From Flavobacterium foetidum (GTDB lineage: Bacteria; Bacteroidota; Bacteroidia; Flavobacteriales; Flavobacteriaceae): DNA of 64,000 bases. Where the stretch lies: assembly GCF_004634245.1 (NCBI RefSeq), contig NZ_SJTF01000002.1:124001-188000 (forward strand), in the 5' to 3' direction. The notes under the pieces were generated by a model that did no database searches, was not told where the DNA came from, and saw nothing but the letters and a program-made list of their open reading frames with translations. Of this stretch, positions 33,714-42,219 are shown in pieces. Made by a program: the position numbers and the translations under genes. Each line of letters opens with the position of its first letter. Position 1 is the stretch's first letter.

Positions 33714-34661
33714 ATGACTATAACTCAATTGCAATATGTATTAGCTGTTGCCGAACATAAAAACTTCACACTAGCAGCCGAAAAATGTTTTGTAACCCAG
33801 CCTACTTTAAGTATGCAGATACAGAAGATTGAAGAAGAACTAAATATTTTGATTTTCGACCGAAGCAAAAAACCGATTCAACTGACCGATATTGGTCAGA
33901 AAATTGTCAATCAGGCTAAAAATATTGTTAATGAGGCCGACCGAATTAAAGATATCGTAGAACAACAAAAAGGGTTTATAGGCGGAGAGTTTAGGTTAGG
34001 CATAATTCCGACCATCATGCCTACACTGCTGCCGATGTTTCTGAATAACTTTATTAAAAAATATCCAAAGGTTAAACTTCTGATTGAAGAGCTAAATACA
34101 GAAGAAATTATTATCAAACTAAAAAACGGGCATCTTGATGCAGCAATTGCCGCAACGCCGCTTGAAGATGAAAAAATAAAAGAAATAGTTTTATACTTTG
34201 AACCTTTTGTGGCTTATATACCAGAAAGCCACAGCAGTTTTCAGAAAGATGAAATCGAAGTTTCTGATTTGAACCTGAATGAGATACTTCTTTTACAGGA
34301 CGGGCATTGCTTTAGAGACGGAATTTTGAATTTATGCAAAAACACCTCTGATATTGACCAAAACAATTTTCAGATTGAAAGTGGCAGCTTTGAGACGTTA
34401 ATAAAATTAGCCGACGAGGGATTAGGCACTACATTACTTCCGTATCTACATACCTTAGACTTAAAAGATTCTGACAAACTCAAACTCCGAAATTTTAAAG
34501 AACCAAAGCCTGCACGCGAAGTAAGTCTGATTTACCCTAAGAGCGAATTAAAAATGCAAATCATTGACGCACTCAGATCCACAATTGCAGGAGTTGTAAA
34601 GGGAGCAATTGTTTTTCAGAATGTTCAGATTATTAGTCCGCTGCAAAAGAAAGCGCAATAA
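33714..34661 (+). CDS. oxyR: Hydrogen-peroxide sensing LysR-type regulator OxyR
   Basis: 315 aa. The N-terminal winged helix-turn-helix is typical of LysR proteins (QLQYVLAVAEHKNFTLAAEKCFVTQPTLS). In the sensor domain GHCFRDGILNLC places redox cysteines at 199 and 208, the same numbers as in E. coli OxyR. It is divergent from dps, a usual OxyR target. Its terminator has been split by an IS3-family insertion 20 bp past the stop codon. Confidence 0.95.
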   Translation: MTITQLQYVLAVAEHKNFTLAAEKCFVTQPTLSMQIQKIEEELNILIFDRSKKPIQLTDIGQKIVNQAKNIVNEADRIKDIVEQQKGFIGGEFRLGIIPTIMPTLLPMFLNNFIKKYPKVKLLIEELNTEEIIIKLKNGHLDAAIAATPLEDEKIKEIVLYFEPFVAYIPESHSSFQKDEIEVSDLNLNEILLLQDGHCFRDGILNLCKNTSDIDQNNFQIESGSFETLIKLADEGLGTTLLPYLHTLDLKDSDKLKLRNFKEPKPAREVSLIYPKSELKMQIIDALRSTIAGVVKGAIVFQNVQIISPLQKKAQ

Positions 34662-34720
34662 AAAAGGAGCCGTTTATTGCACTGCCCCCAAAAAGTTAGA
34701 CACTATTTGGGGGCATTTTT

Positions 34721-35248
34721 ATGGAAAGAAAAGTAAAATACAGTTATGAATTCAAACTTGAATGTGTAGAATTAGTAGTTCATAAGCATTATTCATGTGA
34801 GTCAGTATCTAATGAGAAAAGCACCAGCGAATCTAATATTCGCAAATGGGTTAGTTTTTACAGGGAGTTTGGCAAGGCAGGTTTATTATCACGGAAAAAT
34901 CAGCTTTATCCGATTGATTTCAAATTAAAAGTTCTCCAATCCATTGAGTCAGATTCGTTATCTTTAAGAGAAGCCCGTCTGCGATTCAATATTCCTTCAG
35001 ATTCGATTATTATTAAGCGGAAGAAAGATTTTGCTAAATTTGGTTTAGAAGGATTAAAACTAAAACCAAGAGGAAGACCAAAATCTATGAGCAATCCCAA
35101 ACGTAAAAAGCGTAAAACTGAAAAACCTTTAACAAGAGAGGAAGAGCTTTTGTTGGAGAATGAAACATTACGCTGTGAAATTGATTTTCTAAAAAAGTTA
35201 CAAGCCTTGATTCAAGCCGAAGAAAAAGCCAAAAATCGCAAGCCATAA
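34721..35248 (+). CDS. IS3-family transposase OrfA (IS150-like helix-turn-helix protein)
   Basis: 175 aa with two helix-turn-helix segments (SYEFKLECVELVVHKHYSCESVS and DFKLKVLQSIESDSLSLREA), then a basic linker GRPKSMSNPKRKKRKTEK and a leucine-rich coiled coil at the end. It overlaps orfB by TAATG. OrfA binds the IS ends and is normally fused to OrfB by frameshifting or works with it. Confidence 0.9.
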   Translation: MERKVKYSYEFKLECVELVVHKHYSCESVSNEKSTSESNIRKWVSFYREFGKAGLLSRKNQLYPIDFKLKVLQSIESDSLSLREARLRFNIPSDSIIIKRKKDFAKFGLEGLKLKPRGRPKSMSNPKRKKRKTEKPLTREEELLLENETLRCEIDFLKKLQALIQAEEKAKNRKP

Positions 35249-36081
35249 TGGAATTAAGGCATCGCTACGATTTAGATTTACTTTTAAATTGTAGTAATGT
35301 GGCGCGCAGCAGTTTTTATTATTATCAAAAGCAGAGTAAAACAGCCGATAAATACAAAGAAATAAAAGAACAAATAAATGCAATCTATTCCAGACACAAA
35401 GGGCGTTATGGCTATAGAAGGATAACTAACGAATTAAGACTGAAAGGGGTGCTCATAAATCATAAAACAGTTCTGAGATTAATGAAATCATTGGGATTAA
35501 AAAGTCTTATCAGGGTTAAAAAGTATAAATCATATAAAGGAGAACAAGGCAGGATTGCTCCAAATATTCTGAGCAGAAATTTTAAATCATCAGTACCTAA
35601 TCAAAAATGGGCAACCGATATAACTGAATTTAACGTATCGGGGAAAAAATTATATTTGTCTCCAATCATTGACTTGTTTAATGGAGAAATAATCAGTTAT
35701 GAACTGGCTGAAAGACCAGTATTTAATCAAGTAATCATGATGCTTGAAAAAGCATTTAATAAAATACCCGATAATGCAGATTTGACACTGCACTCTGATC
35801 AGGGATGGCAGTATCAAATGAAGCAATATCAATATTTGCTAAAGGAAAAAGGAATTAAACAGAGTATGTCCAGGAAAGGAAACTGTCTTGATAATGCAAT
35901 TATTGAAAACTTCTTTGGAACATTAAAGTCAGAATTGTTTTATCTTAAAAAATACAGTTCCATTAATCAGTTAAAAGAAGATATTATTGAGTATATCGAT
36001 TATTATAATAATGACAGGATCAAACTTAATCTAAAAGGAATGAGCCCGATAAAATATCGAGCTCATTATTATCAAACTTAA
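35248..36081 (+). CDS. IS3-family transposase OrfB (DDE integrase core)
   Basis: 277 aa. The HTH_21-type segment RHKGRYGYRRITNELR is followed by the rve integrase core with DDE residues in KWATDITEF, LHSDQGWQY and NAIIENFFGTLKSE. It is full length. Its ATG overlaps the orfA stop codon. Confidence 0.93.
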   Translation: MELRHRYDLDLLLNCSNVARSSFYYYQKQSKTADKYKEIKEQINAIYSRHKGRYGYRRITNELRLKGVLINHKTVLRLMKSLGLKSLIRVKKYKSYKGEQGRIAPNILSRNFKSSVPNQKWATDITEFNVSGKKLYLSPIIDLFNGEIISYELAERPVFNQVIMMLEKAFNKIPDNADLTLHSDQGWQYQMKQYQYLLKEKGIKQSMSRKGNCLDNAIIENFFGTLKSELFYLKKYSSINQLKEDIIEYIDYYNNDRIKLNLKGMSPIKYRAHYYQT

Positions 36082-36133
36082 TTATAAATTTGTCTAAACT
36101 TTTGGGTGCAGTCTATATTAGGCTCCTTTCTTT

Positions 36134-36331
36134 TTATACTTTAATTAGCTGCAGACTTGGTTTTAATTCTGGTTTTCCGATTACAAAACTTAGCAACCAT
36201 TCTTGTAATTGTTCCATTTCGTATGGTAACAGTGTTTTGATAGCTTTTTCTAACTCTTTGCAGAAAAGCACCGGATCGAAACTAACTCTTTCAAGTATTG
36301 ATTTCGTGTAATCAAACATCATTTTTGACAT
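36134..36331 (-). CDS. Small conserved hypothetical protein, 65 aa
   Basis: MSKMMFDYTKSILERVSFD, with KELEKAIKTLLPYEMEQL in the middle, is a charged helical protein without a signal peptide. I recall similar short proteins in other flavobacteria, so it is probably real. It converges on oxyR and originally shared the terminator that the IS now splits. Confidence 0.65.
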   Translation of the reverse strand: MSKMMFDYTKSILERVSFDPVLFCKELEKAIKTLLPYEMEQLQEWLLSFVIGKPELKPSLQLIKV

Positions 36332-36497
36332 AATAAAATAAGATTTTTGGGGGTTATCTATATTTTTAAACTCGCACCAAATTTAAACAAATAACCTATA
36401 TAAAATCCTATTTTAACTATTTTTTTTAAAAATTTTAGCAACGAAACCGTTTTCTTAAAACACATAAATCAATATAGAACAATTCTAAATAATTTAT

Positions 36498-37163
36498 TTA
36501 AACCTTTTTAACAGCCCTGAACATTTCTCTTTTTCCTGGAGGCCCTGCCAACTTTTCGACTGTAAAACCGACTTCGATCATGTTTCTTTTAACAACTCCT
36601 CGAGCTGCATAAGTTACCAAAACGCCACCAGGTTTTAAACTATTGTACATTTTTTCAAAAATTAACGTACTCCAAAGTTCAGGCTGGACACGATATCCAA
36701 AGGCATCAAAGTAAATCAAATCAAAAATCTCATGATCGTCAATTTCATGAAAAAATTGTTTTCTTTTGGTTAACGAAAAATCAGAAGTCACTGTATTCTT
36801 TACATTCCATTCATATTGGTGCATCTTTTCAAAAACCGATTTGTAATTCTCTGCCTCTAACTCCTCAACATAATTCATTCCGACAACTTCTTCTGGAGCC
36901 ACAGGAAATGCCTCTACTCCAACATAATCAATACATTGTTTTCTTTTGATTGATTCTAAAAAAGTAATAAAAGCGTTCAAGCCAGTCCCAAAACCGATTT
37001 CTAAAATACTGACAGACTTGTCTTTAAACAAGTCGAGACCATTCTTTATAAATACGTGTTTCGCTTCTTGTATGGCGCCGTGTTTAGAATGATAAAATTC
37101 ATCCCAATCTTTCAAAAATATTGTAGTTGATCCATCGAGGGTCTTAATGATTTCTCTTTTCAT
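36498..37163 (-). CDS. mnmD: tRNA (mnm5s2U34)-methyltransferase MnmD
   Basis: 221 aa. S-adenosylmethionine-binding motif LEIGFGTGLNAFITFLES, the conserved YFDAFGYRVQPELWS segment, and the end GGVLVTYAARGVVKR and GPPGKREMFRA are characteristic of the MnmC methyltransferase half. The oxidase half is absent, as in stand-alone MnmD. It methylates the wobble uridine of tRNAs for Lys, Glu and Gln. Confidence 0.9.
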   Translation of the reverse strand: MKREIIKTLDGSTTIFLKDWDEFYHSKHGAIQEAKHVFIKNGLDLFKDKSVSILEIGFGTGLNAFITFLESIKRKQCIDYVGVEAFPVAPEEVVGMNYVEELEAENYKSVFEKMHQYEWNVKNTVTSDFSLTKRKQFFHEIDDHEIFDLIYFDAFGYRVQPELWSTLIFEKMYNSLKPGGVLVTYAARGVVKRNMIEVGFTVEKLAGPPGKREMFRAVKKV

Positions 37164-37378
37164 TGTTTTAGAAATTTACAATTCGCTCTAAAGGCGTTTT
37201 GAGCTATTTATCATTCAAATTTAATCAAAACAAATGCGTAAAGCCCTAAAAATGCGCTTTTTTTTCATAAATTCTTTATAAAATATAGGCAAATATTTGA
37301 GTTTATTATAAGATAAACAAATCTCAATTAAATCCCGCAATTAATGCGATTTTACTAAGCAAATTACATATTTTTACT

Positions 37379-37386
37379 TAATTTTG
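37379..37386 (+). promoter_or_regulatory. -7 box TAATTTTG upstream of ilvE
   Basis: TAATTTTG matches TAnnTTTG, about 86 bp before the ilvE ATG. The 308-bp gap between mnmD and ilvE otherwise shows only AT-rich sequence. Confidence 0.45.
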
Positions 37387-37471
37387 CATTCGATAAAATC
37401 TATTTCACATTAAATCATCACTTTAGATTTATTAATAGTGATGAAAAATTTTATAAAAACCTTATATAATT

Positions 37472-38542
37472 ATGAGTACGACTCAAACCAGCAAAATTGA
37501 AATCATCAAATCGCCTACCACAAAAATAAACGAGGTAGACTTTGACAACCTGAGCTTTGGTGCTGTTTTTACAGACCATTTATTTGAATGTGATTTTAAA
37601 AACGGGCAATGGCAGAATCCGGTCATTAAGCCTTATGCTCCCATTTTGATGGATCCTTCATCTAAAGTCTTTCACTACGGACAGGCAATTTTTGAAGGAA
37701 TGAAAGCGTATAAAGATGAGAATAATGATGTTTGGTTGTTTAGGCCAGATGAAAACTACAAGAGATTCAATAATTCTGCGGTGAGAATGGCAATGCCAGA
37801 AGTTCCAGAATCTGTTTTTATGGATGGATTAAATGAATTATTAAAATTAGACAAAGACTGGATCCAAAGAGGAAACGGAGCGAGTATGTACATCCGCCCA
37901 TTTATGATTGCGACGGGTCCTGGAGTTATTGCAAACCCATCTGACGAATATAAATTCATGATATTACTTTCTCCTGCGAAAGCATACTACGGAGGCGAAG
38001 TAAAAGTAATCATTGCAGAACATTACAGCCGTGCCGCAAATGGTGGTATCGGAGCCGCAAAAGCTGCAGGAAATTACGCCGCACAGTTTTACCCAACAAA
38101 CCTTGCCAACAAAGACGGTTTCCAGCAGGTAATCTGGACAGATGACGCGACTCATACAAAACTTGAAGAGGCAGGAACAATGAACGTATTCTTCAGAATC
38201 AACGATACCTTATTGACTGCGCCAACCAGTGAAAGAATTTTGGATGGTATTACTAGAAAAAGTTTGATTGAAATGGCTCAAAAAGAAGGTTTAAATGTGG
38301 AAGTTCGCCCAGTTATCGTTTCAGAGTTGGTGGAAGCAGCTAAAAACGGATCTCTAAAAGAAATTTTTGGTGCTGGTACAGCTGCCGTAATCAGTGTAAT
38401 CAAAGGGTTCTCTTATAAAGATGAATATTATGAAATGACGCCAATCGAAAATTCATACGCTTCATTCTTAAAAGAGAAATTAACAAATTTACAGAACAAA
38501 TTATCTGAAGATACTTTTGGATGGACCGTAAAAGTTCAATAA
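37472..38542 (+). CDS. ilvE: Branched-chain amino acid aminotransferase
   Basis: 356 aa, a fold-type IV PLP enzyme. The PLP lysine lies in GGIGAAKAAGNYAAQFY, and the EAGTMNVFF and GTAAVISVIKG motifs are conserved. It transfers amino groups between glutamate and the keto acids of Leu, Ile and Val. Monocistronic, with a strong terminator. Confidence 0.94.
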   Translation: MSTTQTSKIEIIKSPTTKINEVDFDNLSFGAVFTDHLFECDFKNGQWQNPVIKPYAPILMDPSSKVFHYGQAIFEGMKAYKDENNDVWLFRPDENYKRFNNSAVRMAMPEVPESVFMDGLNELLKLDKDWIQRGNGASMYIRPFMIATGPGVIANPSDEYKFMILLSPAKAYYGGEVKVIIAEHYSRAANGGIGAAKAAGNYAAQFYPTNLANKDGFQQVIWTDDATHTKLEEAGTMNVFFRINDTLLTAPTSERILDGITRKSLIEMAQKEGLNVEVRPVIVSELVEAAKNGSLKEIFGAGTAAVISVIKGFSYKDEYYEMTPIENSYASFLKEKLTNLQNKLSEDTFGWTVKVQ

Positions 38543-38565
38543 TCAAGAAATAAGCATCAAAAAAG

Positions 38566-38598
38566 AACCCGATAAATTCATTTTTATCGGGTTTTATA
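38566..38598. terminator. Terminator between ilvE and the MazG-like gene
   Basis: AACCCGATAAA and TTTATCGGGTT form an 11-bp stem with A- and T-runs on both sides, serving converging genes. Confidence 0.88.
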
Positions 38599-38599
38599 T

Positions 38600-38980
38600 T
38601 TAAAAAAGTTTAGAAAAATCAGGCTTAAAATAGTTTGGACCTTTCATCACTTTACCGTCTTCGCGATAAATCGGCTGGCCGTCTTCTCCCAATTTGCTCA
38701 TGTTGCTGCGCTGAATTTCATCAAATACCGCTTCAATCTTGTCTTGCAGTCCATGCTCGATAATAGTGCCGCATAAAATGTACATCATATCTCCAAGAGC
38801 ATCTGCGATCTCAACCAAATCATTGTTCTGCACAGCCTCCAGATATTCTTCGTTTTCTTCTTTCATTAAATTATAACGAAGCAACTTTTTCTCTGCGCTT
38901 AAGTTTGTTGTTGGAGTCGTACTGTGCCCGATTCTAAAAGCGGTATGGAATTCGGTAACAGCATCGAGTTGTTTTTTCAT
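38600..38980 (-). CDS. MazG-like nucleoside triphosphate pyrophosphohydrolase
   Basis: 126 aa from the ATG at 38980 (MKKQLDAVTEFHTAF); the longer frame upstream is unlikely to be translated. The acidic metal-binding motifs are EENEEYLEAV and EIADALGDMMYILCG, matching the EExxE-(n)-ExxD pattern of all-alpha NTP pyrophosphatases. It probably hydrolyses a nucleotide triphosphate for pool cleaning. Substrate not known. Confidence 0.87.
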   Translation of the reverse strand: MKKQLDAVTEFHTAFRIGHSTTPTTNLSAEKKLLRYNLMKEENEEYLEAVQNNDLVEIADALGDMMYILCGTIIEHGLQDKIEAVFDEIQRSNMSKLGEDGQPIYREDGKVMKGPNYFKPDFSKLF

Positions 38981-39124
38981 ATTTTTTTGTTTTTTTGAGC
39001 CTCTAAAATTACATAATTTACCCAATTCAATAAAAACTAATCAGCGTTTTTATTTCACAACCACCCTTTTGGTAACCGAAGTTTATTTACAATTCTTTAA
39101 ATTTGCCGAAAATAAAATCGAATT

Positions 39125-39313
39125 ATGTTTAGTCAAGGTCAGTTAATATTTGGTGCGTGCTTTTTTGCAGTTTTTGTAATCATAATGATATTCGCATATC
39201 GAAAAGATTTGGCGCTGCACAAAATTTTTTACAAGGGAAATTATAAAGTCTTGATTGTCTTTCTGCTTTTTATCGCCATTTTATTTGCAATCAAAATCTT
39301 CTTTAAAAGATAA
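39125..39313 (+). CDS. Small membrane protein, 62 aa
   Basis: Two hydrophobic segments (QLIFGACFFAVFVIIMIFAY and VLIVFLLFIAILFAI) are joined by a basic loop, with a lysine/arginine C-terminus. No family is recognised. The gene stands alone between the MazG-like gene and the SRPBCC gene. Confidence 0.7.
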   Translation: MFSQGQLIFGACFFAVFVIIMIFAYRKDLALHKIFYKGNYKVLIVFLLFIAILFAIKIFFKR

Positions 39314-39438
39314 ATTTCATTAAAAAACGTTGTTTTAAAAAAAGAGCACTGTTTAAGAAATAAAACTTATTATATATTTGTTATAAAGGTAAGACTCCCA
39401 ATAAAATTCATAACTTTACAACAATAAACAAACCTACA

Positions 39439-40596
39439 ATGAAGATTCTTAAATATTTGTTCCTACTCTCATTATTAAGCCTTGTTGCCCTTACAGTTTT
39501 TGTTGCTACCCAAAAGGGTGATTTTGACGTAGAAAGAAGCAAGGTCATCAATTCGTCAAGAACATCTGTTTACAGCTATCTTAATGATTTTAGAAATTAC
39601 GAAGATTTCGAATCTTGGTCTGTTGAAGATCCTTCGATGAAAATGACTTATCCGAATAAAACAAGCGGAAACGGCGCTTCATTTTATTGGGAAGGTGCTG
39701 AAGGGAAAGGAAATGCAATCACTTTAAACACAAAAGAAGGAGAAAGCATTGAGCAAAAAATGAAATATGAAGGCACCAATGCAGCTGTAACATGGACACT
39801 TAAAGATACCTTAAACGGAAAAACAAAAGTGACTTGGAAAGGTAAGGGAACAATGAGTTTTTTATTTAAGATCTATGCCGCTCTTCATGGCGGTTCAGAT
39901 AAAGTTATTGGTACAATTTATGAAAAAAGCCTTGTAAACATTGATAAAAATTTAGACTACGAAACCAAAACTTACGCTATAAAAGTAAATGGTCTAGTTA
40001 AAAAAACTGAAACTCCCTATATACGACAAACTTTTACAAGCGAAATTTCGAAGATAAACAAGAATGCCCGTATCGTAATTCCGAAACTGATTCATTTTAG
40101 CGAAAACAACAGTTTATCTTCAAATGGCAAGCCTTTTATTATTTATCATACTTATGATACAGCAAACGGCCTTGCAAAAATTTCAATCTGCCTTCCGATT
40201 AATAAAGAAATTTCGATAAGTGCAGGAAGTGATATTTCGTCTGGAAAACTAGACAGTTTTGAAGCTGTAAAAACCACATTGAAAGGCGATTATTCGCATA
40301 GAGATGAAGCAATCAAAAAAAGCACCGCTTTTATTAATAAAGAAAAAATCACTCCAGATTTAAGCTGGTCACATCTGGAAATATTATCAATAAGTAAATT
40401 AGACGTTAAAAGTCCGTCTAAATTAATGACTGAAATTTATTTCCCGACCAGACCAAAAATTGTTCCTGTTGTAAAGGCTCCGGTTTATCAGTCAGAAACG
40501 CCAGTAGCAGAGCCAGCTCAGCAGACGCAGCCAAAACCTGCGACTCCAAAACCAGCACAAACTACTACTCCTGAAGAGGAACAGTCAGAATTCTAA
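39439..40596 (+). CDS. SRPBCC (START-like) domain protein with membrane anchor
   Basis: 385 aa. An N-terminal transmembrane segment (YLFLLSLLSLVALTVFVAT) is followed by an SRPBCC domain (about 30-175; SSRTSVYSYLNDFRNYEDFESWS), a second domain with GyrI-like alpha/beta character, and a disordered Pro/Thr/Gln tail. SRPBCC domains bind lipids or other hydrophobic ligands. Ligand unknown. Confidence 0.8.
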   Translation: MKILKYLFLLSLLSLVALTVFVATQKGDFDVERSKVINSSRTSVYSYLNDFRNYEDFESWSVEDPSMKMTYPNKTSGNGASFYWEGAEGKGNAITLNTKEGESIEQKMKYEGTNAAVTWTLKDTLNGKTKVTWKGKGTMSFLFKIYAALHGGSDKVIGTIYEKSLVNIDKNLDYETKTYAIKVNGLVKKTETPYIRQTFTSEISKINKNARIVIPKLIHFSENNSLSSNGKPFIIYHTYDTANGLAKISICLPINKEISISAGSDISSGKLDSFEAVKTTLKGDYSHRDEAIKKSTAFINKEKITPDLSWSHLEILSISKLDVKSPSKLMTEIYFPTRPKIVPVVKAPVYQSETPVAEPAQQTQPKPATPKPAQTTTPEEEQSEF

Positions 40597-40666
40597 AAGA
40601 GACTCATTAAACCTTTTGTTTGTAAATCAGTCTAACTAAACAGTAAAGGTTTATAAAACAATAGGT

Positions 40667-41209
40667 TTGATAGACGAGAAGGAATTTATACAACAATTAT
40701 TAGATCCTAAAACGCAGAATTCCGCGTTTCAAAAGCTCTTGTCAGATTACCAAAAGCCTCTATATTCTCATATACGAAATATAGTTTTGAGCCATGACGA
40801 TGCCGATGATGTCCTGCAAAACACTTTTGTAAAAGTATTTCAGCATCTTAAAAATTTCAAGGGAGAAAGCAAGCTTTTTTCCTGGATGTATCGCATTGCA
40901 ACAAACGAAGCTCTTACGTTTTTAAATCAGAAAGCAAAACTGAATGGCATTACCGCCGAAGACTTGCAAAACAAAACCATTGACAATCTAAAGGCGGATG
41001 TTTATTTTGATGGTGACGAAATACAGATCAAACTTCAGAAAGCAATCGTGACACTGCCCGAAAAACAGCAGTTGGTTTTTAAAATGAAGTATTTTGAAGA
41101 ATTAAAATACGAAGAAATAGCAGAAATTTTAGGCACATCTGTAGGTGCATTAAAAGCCTCTTACCATCATGCGGTAAAAAAAATTGAATTATATGTTACA
41201 TCAAATTAA
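40667..41209 (+). CDS. ECF-type RNA polymerase sigma factor
   Basis: 180 aa with a TTG start (TTGATAGACGAG); no nearby ATG fits. Region 2 is DDADDVLQNTFVKVFQHLKNFKGESKLFSWMYRIATNEA, split across typical helices. Region 4 is LPEKQQLVFKMKYFEELKYEEIAEILG. It heads a three-gene cluster with a membrane protein and a small secreted protein, the usual layout for a sigma/anti-sigma unit. Confidence 0.92.
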   Translation: MIDEKEFIQQLLDPKTQNSAFQKLLSDYQKPLYSHIRNIVLSHDDADDVLQNTFVKVFQHLKNFKGESKLFSWMYRIATNEALTFLNQKAKLNGITAEDLQNKTIDNLKADVYFDGDEIQIKLQKAIVTLPEKQQLVFKMKYFEELKYEEIAEILGTSVGALKASYHHAVKKIELYVTSN

Positions 41210-41242
41210 ACCTTTTGTAATAAAATATATCTAACTGGTATT

Positions 41243-41656
41243 ATGAAAACATTTAAACTAGAGAACGAACCGAAAATAAAATCTGGGTTTACCACACCGG
41301 AACATTATTTTAATGATTTTTCGGCAAAGATTTTAGAAGAAATAAATCAGACGCAGACTAAGGTAATTCCACTTTACAAACGTAAAAAGGTTTGGACCAC
41401 CTTTGCTGCCGCAGCAGTTGTTGTGAGTTTGATGATTCCTATTGTCAATCATTACAGATCCGCTTCGAATGATTTGGATGCAGCTACGCTGGAGAACTAT
41501 ATTTCGTATCAGTCCAATATCAATCAATATGATTTAATTCAGAAACTCGATGATAAAGACATACAAAAGCTGAACAGCAACATCGCTCTTGAAGAAGAAA
41601 CGCTAGAAGATATTTTATCTTCTAATCCTAATATCGAACACTTAATTACTGAATAA
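41243..41656 (+). CDS. Putative anti-sigma membrane protein
   Basis: 137 aa. A soluble N-terminus of about 50 residues (FTTPEHYFNDFSAKILEEI) is followed by one transmembrane segment (TTFAAAAVVVSLMIPIV) and an acidic periplasmic tail with EEETLEDIL. Position after the sigma gene and topology suggest regulation of that sigma factor, although no zinc-binding anti-sigma motif is present. Confidence 0.75.
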   Translation: MKTFKLENEPKIKSGFTTPEHYFNDFSAKILEEINQTQTKVIPLYKRKKVWTTFAAAAVVVSLMIPIVNHYRSASNDLDAATLENYISYQSNINQYDLIQKLDDKDIQKLNSNIALEEETLEDILSSNPNIEHLITE

Positions 41657-41669
41657 CAAAACTTAAACG

Positions 41670-42128
41670 ATGAAGATTAAAAATATAATAACCTTACTGC
41701 TCTTTCTGATAAGTTTTTCTTTTTTTGCGCAAAACAACAAAACAGATGAGAAGAGAGAAAAAATTAAAGCTTTCAAAGTTTCATTTTTGACAACCGAGTT
41801 AGAATTGACGCCAACAGAAGCCGAAAAATTCTGGCCGATTTACAATGCTTATGATGACAGGCAATTCGAATTAAGACAATTAAAGATGAAAACCTATCTG
41901 AAAAAGCTGGATGACGACAATCTGAGCTCAATGACAGAAAAAGAATCTGTTGCCCTGCTTTCGCAGATGGAAAGTACCGACAAAGAGCTTTATCAGCTGA
42001 AAGAGAAATACATGTCTAATCTTAAAAAAGTACTTTCAGCAAAAAAAATACTGAAGCTAAAAAAATCAGAAGACGATTTTAATCGAAAATTACTGCAGCA
42101 ATACCGAGATAAAGCAGGAAAAGATTAA
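41670..42128 (+). CDS. Spy/CpxP-like periplasmic protein
   Basis: 152 aa with a signal peptide (ITLLLFLISFSFFAQ). The mature protein is helical, with ELTPTEAEKFWPIYNAYDDRQ and LREL-like repeats as in LTXXQ/Spy-type proteins and in sensors linked to sigma factors. It begins 13 bp after the membrane protein, so the three genes form an operon. Confidence 0.75.
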   Translation: MKIKNIITLLLFLISFSFFAQNNKTDEKREKIKAFKVSFLTTELELTPTEAEKFWPIYNAYDDRQFELRQLKMKTYLKKLDDDNLSSMTEKESVALLSQMESTDKELYQLKEKYMSNLKKVLSAKKILKLKKSEDDFNRKLLQQYRDKAGKD

Positions 42129-42152
42129 ACTCATTTACCATACAACAGCGAT

Positions 42153-42196
42153 AAGAACCCTATATAATAATACTTACTTTATTATTTAGGGTTCTT
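42153..42196. terminator. Terminator shared by converging genes
   Basis: AAGAACCCTA and TAGGGTTCTT, extended by ATAATAAT/ATTATT pairing, form a long stem followed by TTATTTTTAG. Confidence 0.8.
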
Positions 42197-42219
42197 GTTA
42201 TTTTTAGTTGGCTGTGTAC

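Larger units (their letters stand above)
34681..36112 (+). mobile_element. IS3-family insertion sequence, apparently complete
   Basis: Imperfect inverted ends ACTGCCCCCAAAAAGTTAGA and, reading inward from the right, ACTGCACCCAAAAGTTTAGA flank two overlapping transposase frames. Length is about 1.43 kb. Both frames are open and DDE residues are intact, so it may be active. No clear 3-5 bp target duplication is seen. Confidence 0.9.
34661..36136. terminator. oxyR terminator split by an insertion sequence
   Basis: The left arm AAAAAGGAGCC ends at 34671 and the right arm GGCTCCTTTCTTTTT starts at 36121. Without the IS they would form a GGAGCC/GGCTCC stem with a short loop and a T-run. The element has landed in the loop. 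The right arm also overlaps the end of the converging 65-residue gene. Confidence 0.75.

Noticed and set aside
34681..36112. Target-site duplication flanking the IS3-family element
   Set aside because: Flanking bases do not match over 3-5 bp at any plausible boundary.
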